A stretch of DNA of 64,000 nucleotides from Mangrovimonas cancribranchiae (GCF_037126245.1 NZ_CP136925.1:1604001-1668000), one strand, 5' to 3'. Counted from the stretch's first letter, positions 20,264-29,588 are shown. Numbers and translations: made by a program. The notes: generated by a model from the letters alone, not told the origin.

Positions 20264-20698
20264 TCAGGAAGAAAGCTCACAACTTACCATCCAATTAATT
20301 CCAAATTTATCGGTTAACATCCCAAAATAAGCTCCCCAAAAAGTTTTTGCTAATGGCATTGTTATATTACCACCTTCAGAAAGGGCTTTAAAAACACTAT
20401 CGGCTTCATCTAATGTATCGACATTTACAGATACAGAAAAGTTATTTCCTTGCTTTAATTTTTTAGCCCATTCACCTCCAGCATCACTTCCCATAAGCAT
20501 GGTTTCTTTACTAATTGGTAAAGAAATATGCATAATTTTATCATTCATTTCTTCTGGTAATGGTGGAATCTCTTTTTGAGGCGGCATTTCGCCAAAAGTA
20601 CCTATGTACGGATATTCTCCGCCAAAAATAGATTTATAAAAATCGAAGGCCTGTTTACAATTACCATTAAAGGTTAGGTAAATGTTTACTGTTGTCAT
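20264..20698 (-). CDS. VOC family protein (PhnB-like glyoxalase fold)
   Basis: 144-residue protein of the PhnB/3-demethylubiquinone-like VOC group. It starts with TVNIYLTFNGNCKQAFDFYKSIFGGE, contains IMHISLPISKETMLMGSDAGGEW, and ends with FWGAYFGMLTDKFGINWMVS. The FGINWM ending is the group signature. These are paired beta-alpha-beta-beta-beta metal-site proteins. Most PhnB-like members have no proven reaction and the substrate is unknown. The start overlaps the stop of the upstream 338-residue gene by 4 bases, so translation is probably coupled. Confidence 0.85.
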   Translation of the reverse strand: MTTVNIYLTFNGNCKQAFDFYKSIFGGEYPYIGTFGEMPPQKEIPPLPEEMNDKIMHISLPISKETMLMGSDAGGEWAKKLKQGNNFSVSVNVDTLDEADSVFKALSEGGNITMPLAKTFWGAYFGMLTDKFGINWMVSCELSS

Positions 20699-21711
20699 AT
20701 CTTATTACTCTTAGTTTTATTATAAATTATCTTTAAAATACTATCTGCTACATGAGGTCTGAAGTGAGAAGCCTCGTAATAGTTATATATATTATCAGTA
20801 AAATTATTTTGCCCTGAAAAATTATAAACGTTTGACTTACCAAAAATATTGTTAAGTAAATTGATTTGCTCTTCTTCCAAGGGAATTTTATCAAATATTG
20901 GTGAGATGATAATTTTATAATTCGTTCTATGCTTGGTAAACATATGTTTTATATATTGTAGTTGATTAACCTCTGCCTCGCTTACCTTACTCTCTTTTAT
21001 CTTTTCTAAAGCTACCGTTTTAAAAACTTTATTGCCTATTCTTTCTTTATAATACGTAACAGAATCTATTGCAATTTCTTTATCGAAACCATACCAGATA
21101 TCACAATTTTTCTTATTAACACTATCTCTAAAAGTTGTATTATAAATCATGGTTCCCATATACTTTCGGTGCTTTTTATTAATTGAAAAATCTGTATGCG
21201 CTAATAAAAATTTAGGATGTAATGAGGCTTTTAAAAAAGTGGTATAATATTGTATTTTAGACTTCTTTGACACACATGGCATTGGTATGTTTAAATGCGT
21301 TTTATTTAATGCTGTTTTGCTTAAAATAGAACGATCTAGAATTATCAAAGCATGTTTTATGGTATCATTTAAAGTATCTATATATTCTATTTTCTTGGAT
21401 ATTCCCCAAATGCTTTCACTCCAAGCATCAAAATGAAAAGGTTTCGATGTTTTATTTAAGTATTTTTTCCACTCATTACACTTAAAAGCCTGCGACCTAG
21501 AGCTACCAAAAATGAATGCATTAAATTTTTCTTCTTCTCTAAAATGATTATAAGTTGTTGTTGTTACCATTTCACGATTTAGAACAACCCATTGTTTTTT
21601 GTAGTAGTCTTGATATCCAAAAACTTTAAAAAAGTCTGCAATTATTACATAAATTACCAATAGAAATATGGGACATAAAAAAATAATTACACGTTTTATA
21701 AGTTTTTGCAT
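20695..21711 (-). CDS. Membrane-anchored SGNH-like protein, function unknown
   Basis: I use the ATG at 21711 (338 residues); an upstream TTG at 21732 would overlap the preceding gene. One N-terminal membrane helix (about residues 8-27) anchors a soluble domain. That domain has FIFGSSRSQAF early on (a possible nucleophile Ser block) and YYEASHFRPHVADSIL at the end (possible catalytic His). This is the layout of SGNH/GDSL-like domains found in alginate and exopolysaccharide acetyl-transfer loci and elsewhere. I cannot assign a substrate. Codon use and AT content resemble neighbours. It lies between YtxJ and VOC genes, in the same direction. Confidence 0.6.
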   Translation of the reverse strand: MQKLIKRVIIFLCPIFLLVIYVIIADFFKVFGYQDYYKKQWVVLNREMVTTTTYNHFREEEKFNAFIFGSSRSQAFKCNEWKKYLNKTSKPFHFDAWSESIWGISKKIEYIDTLNDTIKHALIILDRSILSKTALNKTHLNIPMPCVSKKSKIQYYTTFLKASLHPKFLLAHTDFSINKKHRKYMGTMIYNTTFRDSVNKKNCDIWYGFDKEIAIDSVTYYKERIGNKVFKTVALEKIKESKVSEAEVNQLQYIKHMFTKHRTNYKIIISPIFDKIPLEEEQINLLNNIFGKSNVYNFSGQNNFTDNIYNYYEASHFRPHVADSILKIIYNKTKSNKI

Positions 21712-21724
21712 AATCAAATAAATT

Positions 21725-22111
21725 CTAAACAAAAATCTTTAAATTTAAGTCATTTATTTGTCCATGACTAGCGTGTTTAATCACTTTACCTCCTTTAATA
21801 ATTAACAATTGGGGAGATTCATGTTTAACGTTAAATTTAGCAGCAACCTGGTTTGAAACCTCTCTATACTTCAATAAATCTAAATAATATAAATCAATAT
21901 CTAAGTCCAAAGGAAATTGCTTTTCAAATTGCCTTTTAACCATACTACTTATTCCACACCTTGTAGAATGCTTAAATATAACTTGTAATTTATTATTAGA
22001 CCTTTCTTCAACTACATTAAGCCGTTCTATATCAATTAAATTTTTCCAAGGTAACTTAGAATGCTCCACTCCTTTTTGAGTACTCCCAAACAACTTGTTA
22101 AATATTCCCAT
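21725..22111 (-). CDS. ytxJ: Bacillithiol system redox-active protein YtxJ
   Basis: About 128 residues with a thioredoxin-like fold. FKHSTRCGISSMVKRQFE contains the single active-site Cys followed by Gly-Ile-Ser, the YtxJ signature, and later SPQLLIIKGGKVIKHASHG supplies the cis-Pro and strand region. Family members (bacilliredoxin-like) act with bacillithiol in thiol homeostasis in the cytoplasm. This implies the organism makes bacillithiol; the biosynthesis genes are not in the window. I prefer the second ATG (MGIFNKLFG); the alternative at 22117 adds two residues. It is divergent from clpB. Confidence 0.88.
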   Translation of the reverse strand: MGIFNKLFGSTQKGVEHSKLPWKNLIDIERLNVVEERSNNKLQVIFKHSTRCGISSMVKRQFEKQFPLDLDIDLYYLDLLKYREVSNQVAAKFNVKHESPQLLIIKGGKVIKHASHGQINDLNLKIFV

Positions 22112-22147
22112 AATCATTATCTTTTATAAGCAGAAAACAAATACCGT

Positions 22148-22189
22148 CAAAAAGTCACCTAAAACTCACTTTAAACAGACAAAAAGTCA
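22148..22189. repeat. Direct repeat CAAAAAGTCA x2, 32 bases apart, upstream of clpB
   Basis: Identical 10-mers at 22148-22157 and 22180-22189 sit in the 132-base divergent region between ytxJ and clpB. The 32-base periodicity is three helical turns, as for a cooperatively bound operator. The binding protein is unknown. Confidence 0.4.
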
Positions 22190-22243
22190 TTTAAATTTAA
22201 ATGGTAAGATAATTGACTATATGCATTTGTAAATATAAAACTT

Positions 22244-24853
22244 ATGAACTTTAACAATTATACAATAAAATCACAAGAAGCCATACAACAAGCGCAACAG
22301 ATTGCGCAAGGTTATGGTCATCAACAAATAGAAAATGAGCACCTCTTTAAAGCTATTCTAGAAGTTGATGAAAACGTACTACCATTTATTTTAAAAAAAT
22401 TAAATGTCAACACATCTATACTAAAACAGACTTTAGATAAACAATTAGAAAGTTTACCAAAAGTCTCTGGTGGCGATATTATGTTGTCTCGCGAAGCCGG
22501 AAAAACACTTAACGAAGCTTCTATTGTTGCTAAAAAAATGAAAGACGACTTTGTCTCAATCGAGCACCTCATTCTTGCTATTCTAAAATCTAATAGTAAA
22601 ATAGCACAGATGTTAAAAGACCAAGGTGTTACCGAAAAAGGTCTTTCTGCTGCTATCGATGAACTTCGTAAAGGTGATCGTGTAACCTCTCAAAGTCAAG
22701 AAGACACATATAATGCGTTAAGTAAATACGCCAAAAACCTTAACCAATTAGCAAAAGACGGAAAATTAGATCCTGTTATTGGCCGAGATGAAGAAATAAG
22801 ACGGATCCTTCAAATTTTATCGCGTAGAACCAAAAACAACCCGATATTAGTTGGTGAGCCCGGAACAGGTAAAACAGCTATTGCCGAAGGTTTAGCACAC
22901 AGAATTGTAGATGGCGACATTCCAGAAAATTTAAAGGAAAAGCAAATTTTTGCTTTAGATATGGGGGCGTTAATTGCTGGCGCTAAATACAAAGGCGAGT
23001 TTGAAGAACGCTTAAAATCTGTCGTTAAAGAAGTAACAACTAGCGAAGGCGACATTGTATTATTTATAGATGAAATTCATACACTTGTTGGTGCAGGAAA
23101 AGGTGAAGGCGCTATGGATGCTGCTAACATTTTAAAACCAGCATTAGCACGCGGTGAATTAAGAGCTATTGGAGCCACAACATTAGATGAGTATCAAAAA
23201 TATTTTGAAAAAGATAAAGCCCTAGAACGACGTTTTCAAAAAGTAATGGTAGACGAACCCGATACAGAAAGTGCCATTTCAATTTTACGTGGTATAAAAG
23301 AAAAATACGAAACACACCATAAAGTACGTATTAAAGATGATGCCATAATTGGTGCTGTTGAGTTATCAGAACGTTACATTACCAACCGTTTTTTGCCAGA
23401 TAAGGCTATCGATTTAATGGATGAAGCAGCGTCTAAACTTCGCATGGAGATTAATTCTAAACCAGAAGAACTAGATGTTTTAGATAGAAAAATCATGCAG
23501 CTTGAAATTGAAATTGAAGCTATAAAACGCGAAAAAGACGAAACAAAACTAAAATCATTACGTTCAGAGCTTGCAAATCTTAAAGAGGAGCGAAAAGAGA
23601 TTTACGCCAAGTGGAAAAGCGAAAAAGAAGTTGTAGACAATATCCAAAACACCAAACAAGATATTGAAAACTACAAGCTAGAAGCCGAACGTGCCGAGCG
23701 TGAAGGAAATTACGGTAAAGTAGCCGAAATACGTTACGGTAAAATTAAAGAAGCACAAGAAAATCTTGACAAACTTCAAAAAGAATTACAAAAAAATCAA
23801 TCGGGTAACTCACTCATAAAAGAAGAAGTTACCTATGATGATATTGCCGAAGTTGTCGCAAAATGGACGGGCATTCCTGTTACCAAAATGCTACAAAGCG
23901 AACGTGAAAAACTCTTAAAGTTAGAAGACGAGTTACACAAACGCGTTGTAGGTCAAGACGAAGCCATTGTTGCTGTAAGCGACGCTGTAAGACGAAGTCG
24001 CGCTGGTTTACAAAACCCAGACAAACCCATAGGAACCTTTTTATTCCTTGGTACCACTGGAGTTGGTAAAACCGAATTAGCCAAGGCACTTGCCGAATAT
24101 CTTTTTGATGATGAAAGCGCTATTACCAGAATAGATATGAGCGAATACCAAGAACGCCACTCTGTAAGTCGTTTAGTTGGTGCGCCTCCAGGATATGTTG
24201 GTTACGATGAAGGCGGACAACTTACCGAAGCCGTAAGAAGAAAACCATATTCTGTTGTATTGCTTGATGAAATTGAAAAAGCACATCCAGATACCTTCAA
24301 TATTTTATTACAAGTTTTAGATGAAGGCCGATTAACAGATAACAAAGGGCGTGTTGCCGATTTTAAAAATACAATCATCATTATGACATCTAATATGGGA
24401 AGCCATATTATTCAAGAAAAATTTGAAGACACCAAAGATGTCGATGCAGCTATGGAACTAGCTAAAATTGAAGTTCTTGGATTACTTAAAAAATCGGTAA
24501 GACCAGAATTTTTAAATAGAATAGACGATACTATTATGTTTACGCCGCTTACAGCCGATAACATAAAAAGCATTGTCGAACTTCAATTAAAAGGCGTTAC
24601 TAAAATGATTGCTAAACAAGGTATCACATTTGATGCAACACCAGAAGCCGTATCATATCTAGCCCAAAAAGGCTATAATCCGGAATACGGAGCAAGACCT
24701 GTTAAACGTGTTATTCAAAAGGAAGTGCTTAACGAATTAAGTAAAGAAATTCTTTCTGGAAAAGTAACAACAGATAGTATTATTCTTTTAGATGCTTTTG
24801 ATGAAAAACTTGTGTTTAGAAACCAAGACAATCTAGTATCTGAAGAATCTTAA
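22244..24853 (+). CDS. clpB: ATP-dependent disaggregase ClpB
   Basis: 869-residue Hsp100 chaperone that, with DnaK, resolves protein aggregates. It has an N-terminal Clp repeat domain (1-145), AAA+ domain 1 with Walker [10 protein letters not shown] (about 206-214) and Walker B VLFIDEIH, a long coiled-coil M-domain (about 400-525), AAA+ domain 2 with GTTGVGKTE (about 605-613) and [12 protein letters not shown], and the C-terminal D2-small domain with the [10 protein letters not shown] sensor-2 motif. No ClpP-binding IGF loop is expected in ClpB. Upstream lies a direct-repeat pair that may be an operator. It is followed by its own terminator. Confidence 0.97.
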   Translation: MNFNNYTIKSQEAIQQAQQIAQGYGHQQIENEHLFKAILEVDENVLPFILKKLNVNTSILKQTLDKQLESLPKVSGGDIMLSREAGKTLNEASIVAKKMKDDFVSIEHLILAILKSNSKIAQMLKDQGVTEKGLSAAIDELRKGDRVTSQSQEDTYNALSKYAKNLNQLAKDGKLDPVIGRDEEIRRILQILSRRTKNNPILVGEPGTGKTAIAEGLAHRIVDGDIPENLKEKQIFALDMGALIAGAKYKGEFEERLKSVVKEVTTSEGDIVLFIDEIHTLVGAGKGEGAMDAANILKPALARGELRAIGATTLDEYQKYFEKDKALERRFQKVMVDEPDTESAISILRGIKEKYETHHKVRIKDDAIIGAVELSERYITNRFLPDKAIDLMDEAASKLRMEINSKPEELDVLDRKIMQLEIEIEAIKREKDETKLKSLRSELANLKEERKEIYAKWKSEKEVVDNIQNTKQDIENYKLEAERAEREGNYGKVAEIRYGKIKEAQENLDKLQKELQKNQSGNSLIKEEVTYDDIAEVVAKWTGIPVTKMLQSEREKLLKLEDELHKRVVGQDEAIVAVSDAVRRSRAGLQNPDKPIGTFLFLGTTGVGKTELAKALAEYLFDDESAITRIDMSEYQERHSVSRLVGAPPGYVGYDEGGQLTEAVRRKPYSVVLLDEIEKAHPDTFNILLQVLDEGRLTDNKGRVADFKNTIIIMTSNMGSHIIQEKFEDTKDVDAAMELAKIEVLGLLKKSVRPEFLNRIDDTIMFTPLTADNIKSIVELQLKGVTKMIAKQGITFDATPEAVSYLAQKGYNPEYGARPVKRVIQKEVLNELSKEILSGKVTTDSIILLDAFDEKLVFRNQDNLVSEES

Positions 24854-24918
24854 ACTTTAGTTAAAGTAACAATATAAATACCTATTATACGTTTTTCATA
24901 ATAGTTGGTTAGTTAGTT

Positions 24919-24975
24919 GAAAAAGGCAACACTACATCCTTAACCCTATACAAGGAAAGTGTTGCTTTTTTTTAA
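24919..24975 (+). terminator. Rho-independent terminator of clpB
   Basis: Arms 24921-24933 and 24959-24970 pair with one bulge, an inner CCTT/AAGG stem is possible, and a run of eight T follows. The rest of the clpB-deoC gap holds only AT-rich sequence and the deoC -7 box. Confidence 0.8.
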
Positions 24976-25096
24976 TAAATAGTTAGCGCAACATCAAAAA
25001 AACACATAACAACCTAATAATAAACACAATACATTATTTCTATAAAAAAATAGTTACCGTTCGTCTAAAAAATTTCCAAAAATAAACCGTTTGTCG

Positions 25097-25104
25097 TATT
25101 TTTG
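25097..25104 (+). promoter_or_regulatory. Putative -7 box of first deoC
   Basis: TATTTTTG matches TAnnTTTG and lies 22 bases before the first deoC start codon. The -33 element is not obvious. Confidence 0.35.
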
Positions 25105-25126
25105 AAACACTTTAACCTACACCCCC

Positions 25127-25789
25127 ATGAAAATTAATAGCTACATAGACCACACCCTATTATCCCCTACTGCCTCAAAAAAAGATATTTACACCTTATG
25201 TGAAGAAGCCATAGAGCACCGTTTTTTTTCTGTTTGCATAAACAGTAGTTATGTTCCTCTAGCTAAACAGCTCCTATCAAGAAGCAATGTTAAAATTTGT
25301 GCAACAGTTGGCTTTCCACTTGGTGCTATGAGTACAGAAGCCAAAGTTTCTGAAGCCAAAAAAGCGATTGAAGATGGCGCAGATGAAGTTGATATGGTTA
25401 TGAATATTGGTATGATGAAAAGCAATAATTTTGTATCGGTATATAAAGATATTAGAGATATAAAATTGGCCATTAGTAATAAACCTTTAAAGGTTATTAT
25501 TGAAATTAGTGAGCTTTCTAAAAACGAAATTATAAAAGCCTGTCAAATTTGTATTGATGCCAAAGCCGATTTTATAAAAACATCAACAGGATTTTCAAAA
25601 AGTGGCGCAACACTTACAGCTGTTAAAATGATTAAAAAAACAGCCAAAGGAAAAATTAAAATTAAAGCTTCTGGCGGTATTAAAGATTACGAAACAGCTT
25701 TAAAGTATATAGAAAGTGGCGCCGATAGAATTGGTACATCATCAGGAATAAATATTATTTCAGAAAGCAGCATTTTAGAAGCAAGTTAA
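25127..25789 (+). CDS. deoC: Deoxyribose-phosphate aldolase (copy 1)
   Basis: 220-residue class I aldolase splitting 2-deoxyribose 5-phosphate into glyceraldehyde 3-phosphate and acetaldehyde, in deoxynucleoside salvage. TIM-barrel motifs visible: YIDHTLLSP, VGFPLGA, DEVDMVMNIG with the proton-relay Asp89, FIKTSTGFS with Schiff-base Lys151, and IKASGGI with Lys180. All catalytic residues are present. A terminator separates it from a second, divergent deoC copy, so the two may be expressed differently. Followed by deoC copy 2 and deoD. Confidence 0.95.
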   Translation: MKINSYIDHTLLSPTASKKDIYTLCEEAIEHRFFSVCINSSYVPLAKQLLSRSNVKICATVGFPLGAMSTEAKVSEAKKAIEDGADEVDMVMNIGMMKSNNFVSVYKDIRDIKLAISNKPLKVIIEISELSKNEIIKACQICIDAKADFIKTSTGFSKSGATLTAVKMIKKTAKGKIKIKASGGIKDYETALKYIESGADRIGTSSGINIISESSILEAS

Positions 25790-25810
25790 CTATAAAAAAA
25801 CATCCCTATT

Positions 25811-25838
25811 TTAAGCCTCTTTAAGAGGCTTTTTTTAT
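25811..25838 (+). terminator. Terminator between the two deoC genes
   Basis: Perfect arms AAGCCTCTT and AAGAGGCTT (25813-25831) followed by a T run. It would end or attenuate transcripts of the first deoC before the second. Confidence 0.75.
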
Positions 25839-25866
25839 AACTTTGATATATTAACTTTTTACCATT

Positions 25867-26541
25867 TTGCCTGAAAAAGCTATAAATCAATATATCGATC
25901 ATACACAGTTAGCTACAAACACTACATTTAGCGACATTAAACGCATCTGTAATGAAGCTATTACGTACAATTTTTATGCGGTTTGCATCCCTTCGTATTA
26001 CATAACCGAAGCCAAAAAGCTACTATCAAATAGTCACGTAAAAGTATGCACCGTAATTGGTTTTCCTTTAGGAAACACAACTACGCCAGTTAAAGCTTAT
26101 GAAGCAAAACAGGCTATTGAAAAAGGTGCCGATGAAATTGATATGGTTTTAAATATCGGACTTTTAAAAAGCGGTAAATTACAAAACGCTACACAAGATG
26201 TTAAAGACGTTAAAAATGCTATTGGCAATCACGTTCTTAAAGTCATCATAGAAGTTAGTGAACTTACTAATACCGAAATAATACAAGCTTGTAAAGTCTG
26301 CCTTGAAGCAAAAGCCGACTTCATAAAAACCTCTACAGGATTTTCAAAAGGAAATGCGACTATTGAAGCTGTTAAATTGATAAAAGAAACCGTAAACAAC
26401 AACGCTAAAATAAAAGCTTCAGGAGGTATTAGAGATTACAATACCGCTCTAGAATTTATTAAAGCAGGTGCCAACAGAATAGGAACATCATCAGGTGTTG
26501 CTATTGTTACAAAAAAAGAAAACACAAATCATAATTACTAA
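25867..26541 (+). CDS. deoC: Deoxyribose-phosphate aldolase (copy 2)
   Basis: 224 residues from a TTG start at 25867, chosen because the next ATG lies well inside the conserved barrel and the YIDHT motif begins at residue 9. Catalytic Asp92, Lys154 (FIKTSTGFS) and Lys183 (IKASGGI) are all intact, so it looks active. It is clearly a paralogue of the preceding gene, but diverged through most of its length (identities concentrated around active-site motifs). The deoD gene begins 3 bases after its stop, so the pair is almost certainly co-translated. Why two copies are kept is unknown; different substrates or regulation are possible. Confidence 0.92.
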   Translation: MPEKAINQYIDHTQLATNTTFSDIKRICNEAITYNFYAVCIPSYYITEAKKLLSNSHVKVCTVIGFPLGNTTTPVKAYEAKQAIEKGADEIDMVLNIGLLKSGKLQNATQDVKDVKNAIGNHVLKVIIEVSELTNTEIIQACKVCLEAKADFIKTSTGFSKGNATIEAVKLIKETVNNNAKIKASGGIRDYNTALEFIKAGANRIGTSSGVAIVTKKENTNHNY

Positions 26542-26544
26542 GCC

Positions 26545-27243
26545 ATGAGTGTACATATTGAAGCAAAACAAGGCGATATAGCCGAAACTATTCTGCTTCC
26601 AGGAGATCCTTTACGAGCCAAATGGATTGCAGAAACGTTTTTAGAAAACCCTTATTGCTTTAACAAAATTAGAAACATGTTTGGTTACACCGGTAATTAT
26701 AGAGGGAAACGTGTCTCTGTAATGGGAACAGGCATGGGTGTTCCTAGTATTTCTATTTACGCTCACGAACTTATAAACGAATACAATGTAAAAAACTTAA
26801 TTCGTGTGGGAAGCGCAGGATCTTACCAAAAGCATGTTGAAATTAGAGATGTTATTATAGCCATGGCAGCATCGTCAAATTCTGGTGTAAACGAATTACG
26901 TTTTGGTGGCGCAGATTATGCTCCTACTGCTAGTTTCGAGCTATTTGACAAAGCGGTTACCTCTGCAAGAAAACAAAATATTCCTTTTAAAGCTGGAAAT
27001 GTTTTTACCAGTGATGAGTTTTATGCCGATAACTTTGAAGCCTATAAAAAATGGTCAAAATTTGGCGTGCTTTGTGTTGAAATGGAATCGGCTGGCTTAT
27101 ATACCGTTGCCGCCAAACACAATGTTAACGCCTTATCCATACTCACAATTTCAGACTCTCTAGTTACAGGAGAGAGAACTACCTCAGAAGAACGTGAGAC
27201 CTCTTTTAAAAATATGATAAATATTGCATTAGACTTAGCATAA
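26545..27243 (+). CDS. deoD: Purine-nucleoside phosphorylase (DeoD type)
   Basis: 232-residue member of the NP-I family hexameric phosphorylases, cleaving purine (deoxy)nucleosides with phosphate to base and (deoxy)ribose 1-phosphate. Features: [15 protein letters not shown] near the N-terminus, RVGSAGS phosphate-site motif, VEMESAGLY (ribose-binding Met/Glu), and [11 protein letters not shown] with the catalytic Asp. Its product deoxyribose 1-phosphate, once isomerised to the 5-phosphate, feeds DeoC, so the gene group forms a deoxynucleoside salvage path. No phosphopentomutase (deoB) is present in the window. Confidence 0.95.
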   Translation: MSVHIEAKQGDIAETILLPGDPLRAKWIAETFLENPYCFNKIRNMFGYTGNYRGKRVSVMGTGMGVPSISIYAHELINEYNVKNLIRVGSAGSYQKHVEIRDVIIAMAASSNSGVNELRFGGADYAPTASFELFDKAVTSARKQNIPFKAGNVFTSDEFYADNFEAYKKWSKFGVLCVEMESAGLYTVAAKHNVNALSILTISDSLVTGERTTSEERETSFKNMINIALDLA

Positions 27244-27284
27244 TACTACGTATAATCTTACTTTTATCTCCTATTTAAAAATTG

Positions 27285-27292
27285 TAATTTTG
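27285..27292 (+). promoter_or_regulatory. Putative -7 box of smpB, 5 bases from the ATG
   Basis: TAATTTTG matches TAnnTTTG. The ATG starts 5 bases after the box, which is about where transcription should begin, so the mRNA may be leaderless. Confidence 0.45.
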
Positions 27293-27297
27293 CCACT

Positions 27298-27756
27298 ATG
27301 CAAAAACAAATTCATATAAAAAATAGAAAAGCTAAATTTCAATACGAAATTTTAGACAAATATACTGCGGGTATTGTTTTACGAGGCACAGAAATAAAAT
27401 CCATAAGAAATGGTAAAGCGTCTATTGCCGAAAGTTTTTGCGAATTTAACGAGCAAGGCGAACTATTTGTTATTAACATGACGATTGAAGAATATCTTTA
27501 TGGTTCACATTACAATCATAAACCCAAAGCCGAAAGAAAATTACTACTTAACAGAAGAGAATTAAAAAAACTAGAAAAAGAAGTAAAAAATACTGGTCTT
27601 ACAATTATTCCTTTAAGCCTTTTTATTAATGATAATGGCTTAGCAAAAATGGCTATTGCTTTAGCTAGAGGTAAAAAACTTTACGATAAACGCGAAACCA
27701 TTAAAGACCGCGAAAGCAAAAGACGTTTAAACCGTATTAACAAAAGTTTTAATTAA
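27298..27756 (+). CDS. smpB: SsrA-binding protein SmpB
   Basis: 152-residue partner of tmRNA in trans-translation, rescuing stalled ribosomes. Typical motifs are NRKAKFQYEILDKYTAGIVLRGTEIKSIR, the GSHYNHKPKAERKLLLNRREL segment, and the C-terminal basic tail KLYDKRETIKDRESKRRLNR that enters the mRNA channel. Length is normal. The tmRNA gene itself is not in the window. The tail has the usual DKR block. An exported-protein gene follows 6 bases after the stop. Confidence 0.96.
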   Translation: MQKQIHIKNRKAKFQYEILDKYTAGIVLRGTEIKSIRNGKASIAESFCEFNEQGELFVINMTIEEYLYGSHYNHKPKAERKLLLNRRELKKLEKEVKNTGLTIIPLSLFINDNGLAKMAIALARGKKLYDKRETIKDRESKRRLNRINKSFN

Positions 27757-27762
27757 AAAAAA

Positions 27763-28302
27763 ATGAAACACTATTTACTCTTATTCATTTTTATATCAAG
27801 TACATTATTGAGCTTTCAATCATACGCACAAAATAGCATAGACACGCTTGATTATTCTGAGAATGTTTCCACATTAGATAAAACGATAAACACTTTATAC
27901 CAGGTTATTTCAGGCGAAAAAGGTGAAGCTCGTAATTGGCCCCTTTTTAAGCACCTTTTTAAACCCAATGCTAAGTTAATTCCTTCAGGAAAACGCAACG
28001 ATTCTATTTACGGTGTAAGATATCTCTCTCCAGACGATTACATAAACACTTCTGGACAATGGCTTGTTGACAATGGCTTTTTTGAAAAAGAAATTCATAG
28101 AAAAAAAGAGCAATTCGGCAATATAACACACATTTTTAGCACCTATGAAGCTTATAAAAGTGATTCAGACGAAACGCCTTTTATGCGTGGCATAAACAGT
28201 ATTCAGCTATTATTTGATGGTACTCGTTGGTGGATTATAAATATTTACTGGACACAAGAAACACCGGAAAACCCTATACCTAATACATATTTACGTAATT
28301 AA
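27763..28302 (+). CDS. Exported protein, NTF2/SnoaL-like, function unknown
   Basis: 179 residues with a Sec signal peptide cleaved probably after Ala22, leaving Gln23. The mature part (about 45-170) has LDKTINTLYQVISGEKGEARNWPLFKHLFKPNAKLI, an aromatic strand-rich middle, and an FDGTRWWIINIYWTQE strand near the end, the pattern of NTF2/SnoaL-like alpha+beta cone proteins. No catalytic residues can be identified. It lies between smpB and a DUF1648 membrane protein gene, with which it shares one base (stop/start overlap at 28302), so it is probably co-transcribed. Confidence 0.7.
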   Translation: MKHYLLLFIFISSTLLSFQSYAQNSIDTLDYSENVSTLDKTINTLYQVISGEKGEARNWPLFKHLFKPNAKLIPSGKRNDSIYGVRYLSPDDYINTSGQWLVDNGFFEKEIHRKKEQFGNITHIFSTYEAYKSDSDETPFMRGINSIQLLFDGTRWWIINIYWTQETPENPIPNTYLRN

Positions 28303-28814
28303 TGTTTTTTGATGATCGTCCAAAAATTAAGCTTACTAAAACCAAACTAGATATATTTTTAGAATATTTAGCTTTTGGACTTCTTGTTGTTTCTACAATT
28401 TATGCGATTTATCATTATGGCAATCTTCCAGAGAAAATTCCCATGCATTTTAATCATAAAGGCGAGGTAAACCGTTATGATAATAAAGACTCTATTTGGG
28501 TAATAAACCTAATAGGCTTTGCAGTAGTTTATTTTATGTATTACCTCACCAAGTTTCCGCATACCTTTAATTATCCACAAAAAATCACTCCAGAAAACGC
28601 AGAGAAATTTTATAGCGACGCTGTTAAAATGATGCGCTATACCAATGCTGCCATGGGATTACTTTTTGCTTTAATAACTTTTGAAATTGTTCAAATTGCA
28701 TTAAATAACTCTTTAGCTATGTTGCCTGTTGTAACAGGAGTAATTATTACAATAGTTGTTGCAATAACGGTTGTCCCTATTATCTATTTAATAAAAAACT
28801 TTAAAAAACATTAG
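28302..28814 (+). CDS. DUF1648 domain membrane protein
   Basis: 170 residues with about four membrane helices (about 21-39, 63-79, 108-126, 137-160). The N-terminal part contains YHYGNLPEKIPMHFNHKGEVNRYDNK, the DUF1648 motif (Pro-Ile-Pro-Met-His-Phe and Gly), also found in the SdpI immunity protein family. Members have been linked to peptide-toxin immunity, but most have no known function and no such context is seen here. It overlaps the converging pcm gene by 4 bases. Confidence 0.82.
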   Translation: MFFDDRPKIKLTKTKLDIFLEYLAFGLLVVSTIYAIYHYGNLPEKIPMHFNHKGEVNRYDNKDSIWVINLIGFAVVYFMYYLTKFPHTFNYPQKITPENAEKFYSDAVKMMRYTNAAMGLLFALITFEIVQIALNNSLAMLPVVTGVIITIVVAITVVPIIYLIKNFKKH

Positions 28815-29452
28815 TTTTTATCTTCAAGCATGGGCACGAATCTAAAGTCGCCAAACTCGTGTTTTTCAAAATCCTTTGGGCCTTTTCGTATAAATAAAGT
28901 CATGGTTTGCACATCATCGCCAACAGGAATCACCAATCGTCCACCTATTTCTAACTGTGCTAACAAAGGCTTAGGCACAAAAGGCGCTCCAGCAGTAACA
29001 ATAATACCTTTAAATGGCGCTTCTTCGGGCAAACCCTTATACCCATCACCAAAAGTGAGTTTTTTAGCCCGGTAGCCTATTTTAGGCAAAAATTTACTCG
29101 TTTTTTTAAATAATTCGTGCTGTCGCTCAATACTATATACCTTGGCTCCCATCTTGCACAACACGGCAGTTTGATAACCGCTTCCAGTACCAATTTCCAG
29201 AATTTTATCTCCAGGTTGAATTTGTAATAATTCTGTTTGAAAAGCTACAGTATATGGCTGCGAAATAGTTTGGTCGGCGGCAATAGGAAATGCTTTATCT
29301 AGGTACGCATAATCTAAAAACCCAGAATCCATAAAAAAATGCCTAGGAATATCTCCAATAGCAGCCAAAACGTGTTCATCTGTAATACCTTTGGCTCTTA
29401 TCGTTTCAACAAGTTTATTTCTAAGTCCTTGATGTTTAAGTGTATCTTTCAA
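28811..29452 (-). CDS. pcm: Protein-L-isoaspartate O-methyltransferase
   Basis: 213-residue SAM-dependent repair enzyme that methylates L-isoaspartyl residues in damaged proteins. Motifs: AYLDKAFPIAADQTISQPYTVAFQTELLQ (substrate-binding segment with the AFPI and SQPY blocks), ILEIGTGSGYQTAVL (motif I), and ITAGAP-like VTAGAPFVPKPLLAQL, GGRLVIPVG. The length is that of typical bacterial PIMTs. Transcribed divergently from the Gfo/Idh gene; a TATTTTTG -7 box lies at 29480-29473 on its strand. Confidence 0.95.
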   Translation of the reverse strand: MKDTLKHQGLRNKLVETIRAKGITDEHVLAAIGDIPRHFFMDSGFLDYAYLDKAFPIAADQTISQPYTVAFQTELLQIQPGDKILEIGTGSGYQTAVLCKMGAKVYSIERQHELFKKTSKFLPKIGYRAKKLTFGDGYKGLPEEAPFKGIIVTAGAPFVPKPLLAQLEIGGRLVIPVGDDVQTMTLFIRKGPKDFEKHEFGDFRFVPMLEDKN

Positions 29453-29472
29453 AAGTTAGCTGATTTATAGTG

Positions 29473-29480
29473 CAAAAATA
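29473..29480 (-). promoter_or_regulatory. Putative -7 box of pcm
   Basis: On the minus strand TATTTTTG fits TAnnTTTG, 20 bases upstream of the pcm start. A matching box for the divergent gene lies at 29563-29570 on the plus strand. Confidence 0.35.
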
Positions 29481-29588
29481 ATCATAAACTAACGAAGTTG
29501 AAAGCATAAAATCAGAAACCATTTCATTTGTTTTTCAACTTCTTTTTTCGCCTTAAAAAGCCTATTTTTGTGGAAAACAAACTAATAT

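Noticed and set aside
28302-28814. DUF1648 protein as immunity partner of a peptide toxin (SdpI-like)
   Set aside because: It lacks a neighbouring toxin or regulator gene and sits between an NTF2-like exported protein and pcm. The family name alone does not support an immunity role.
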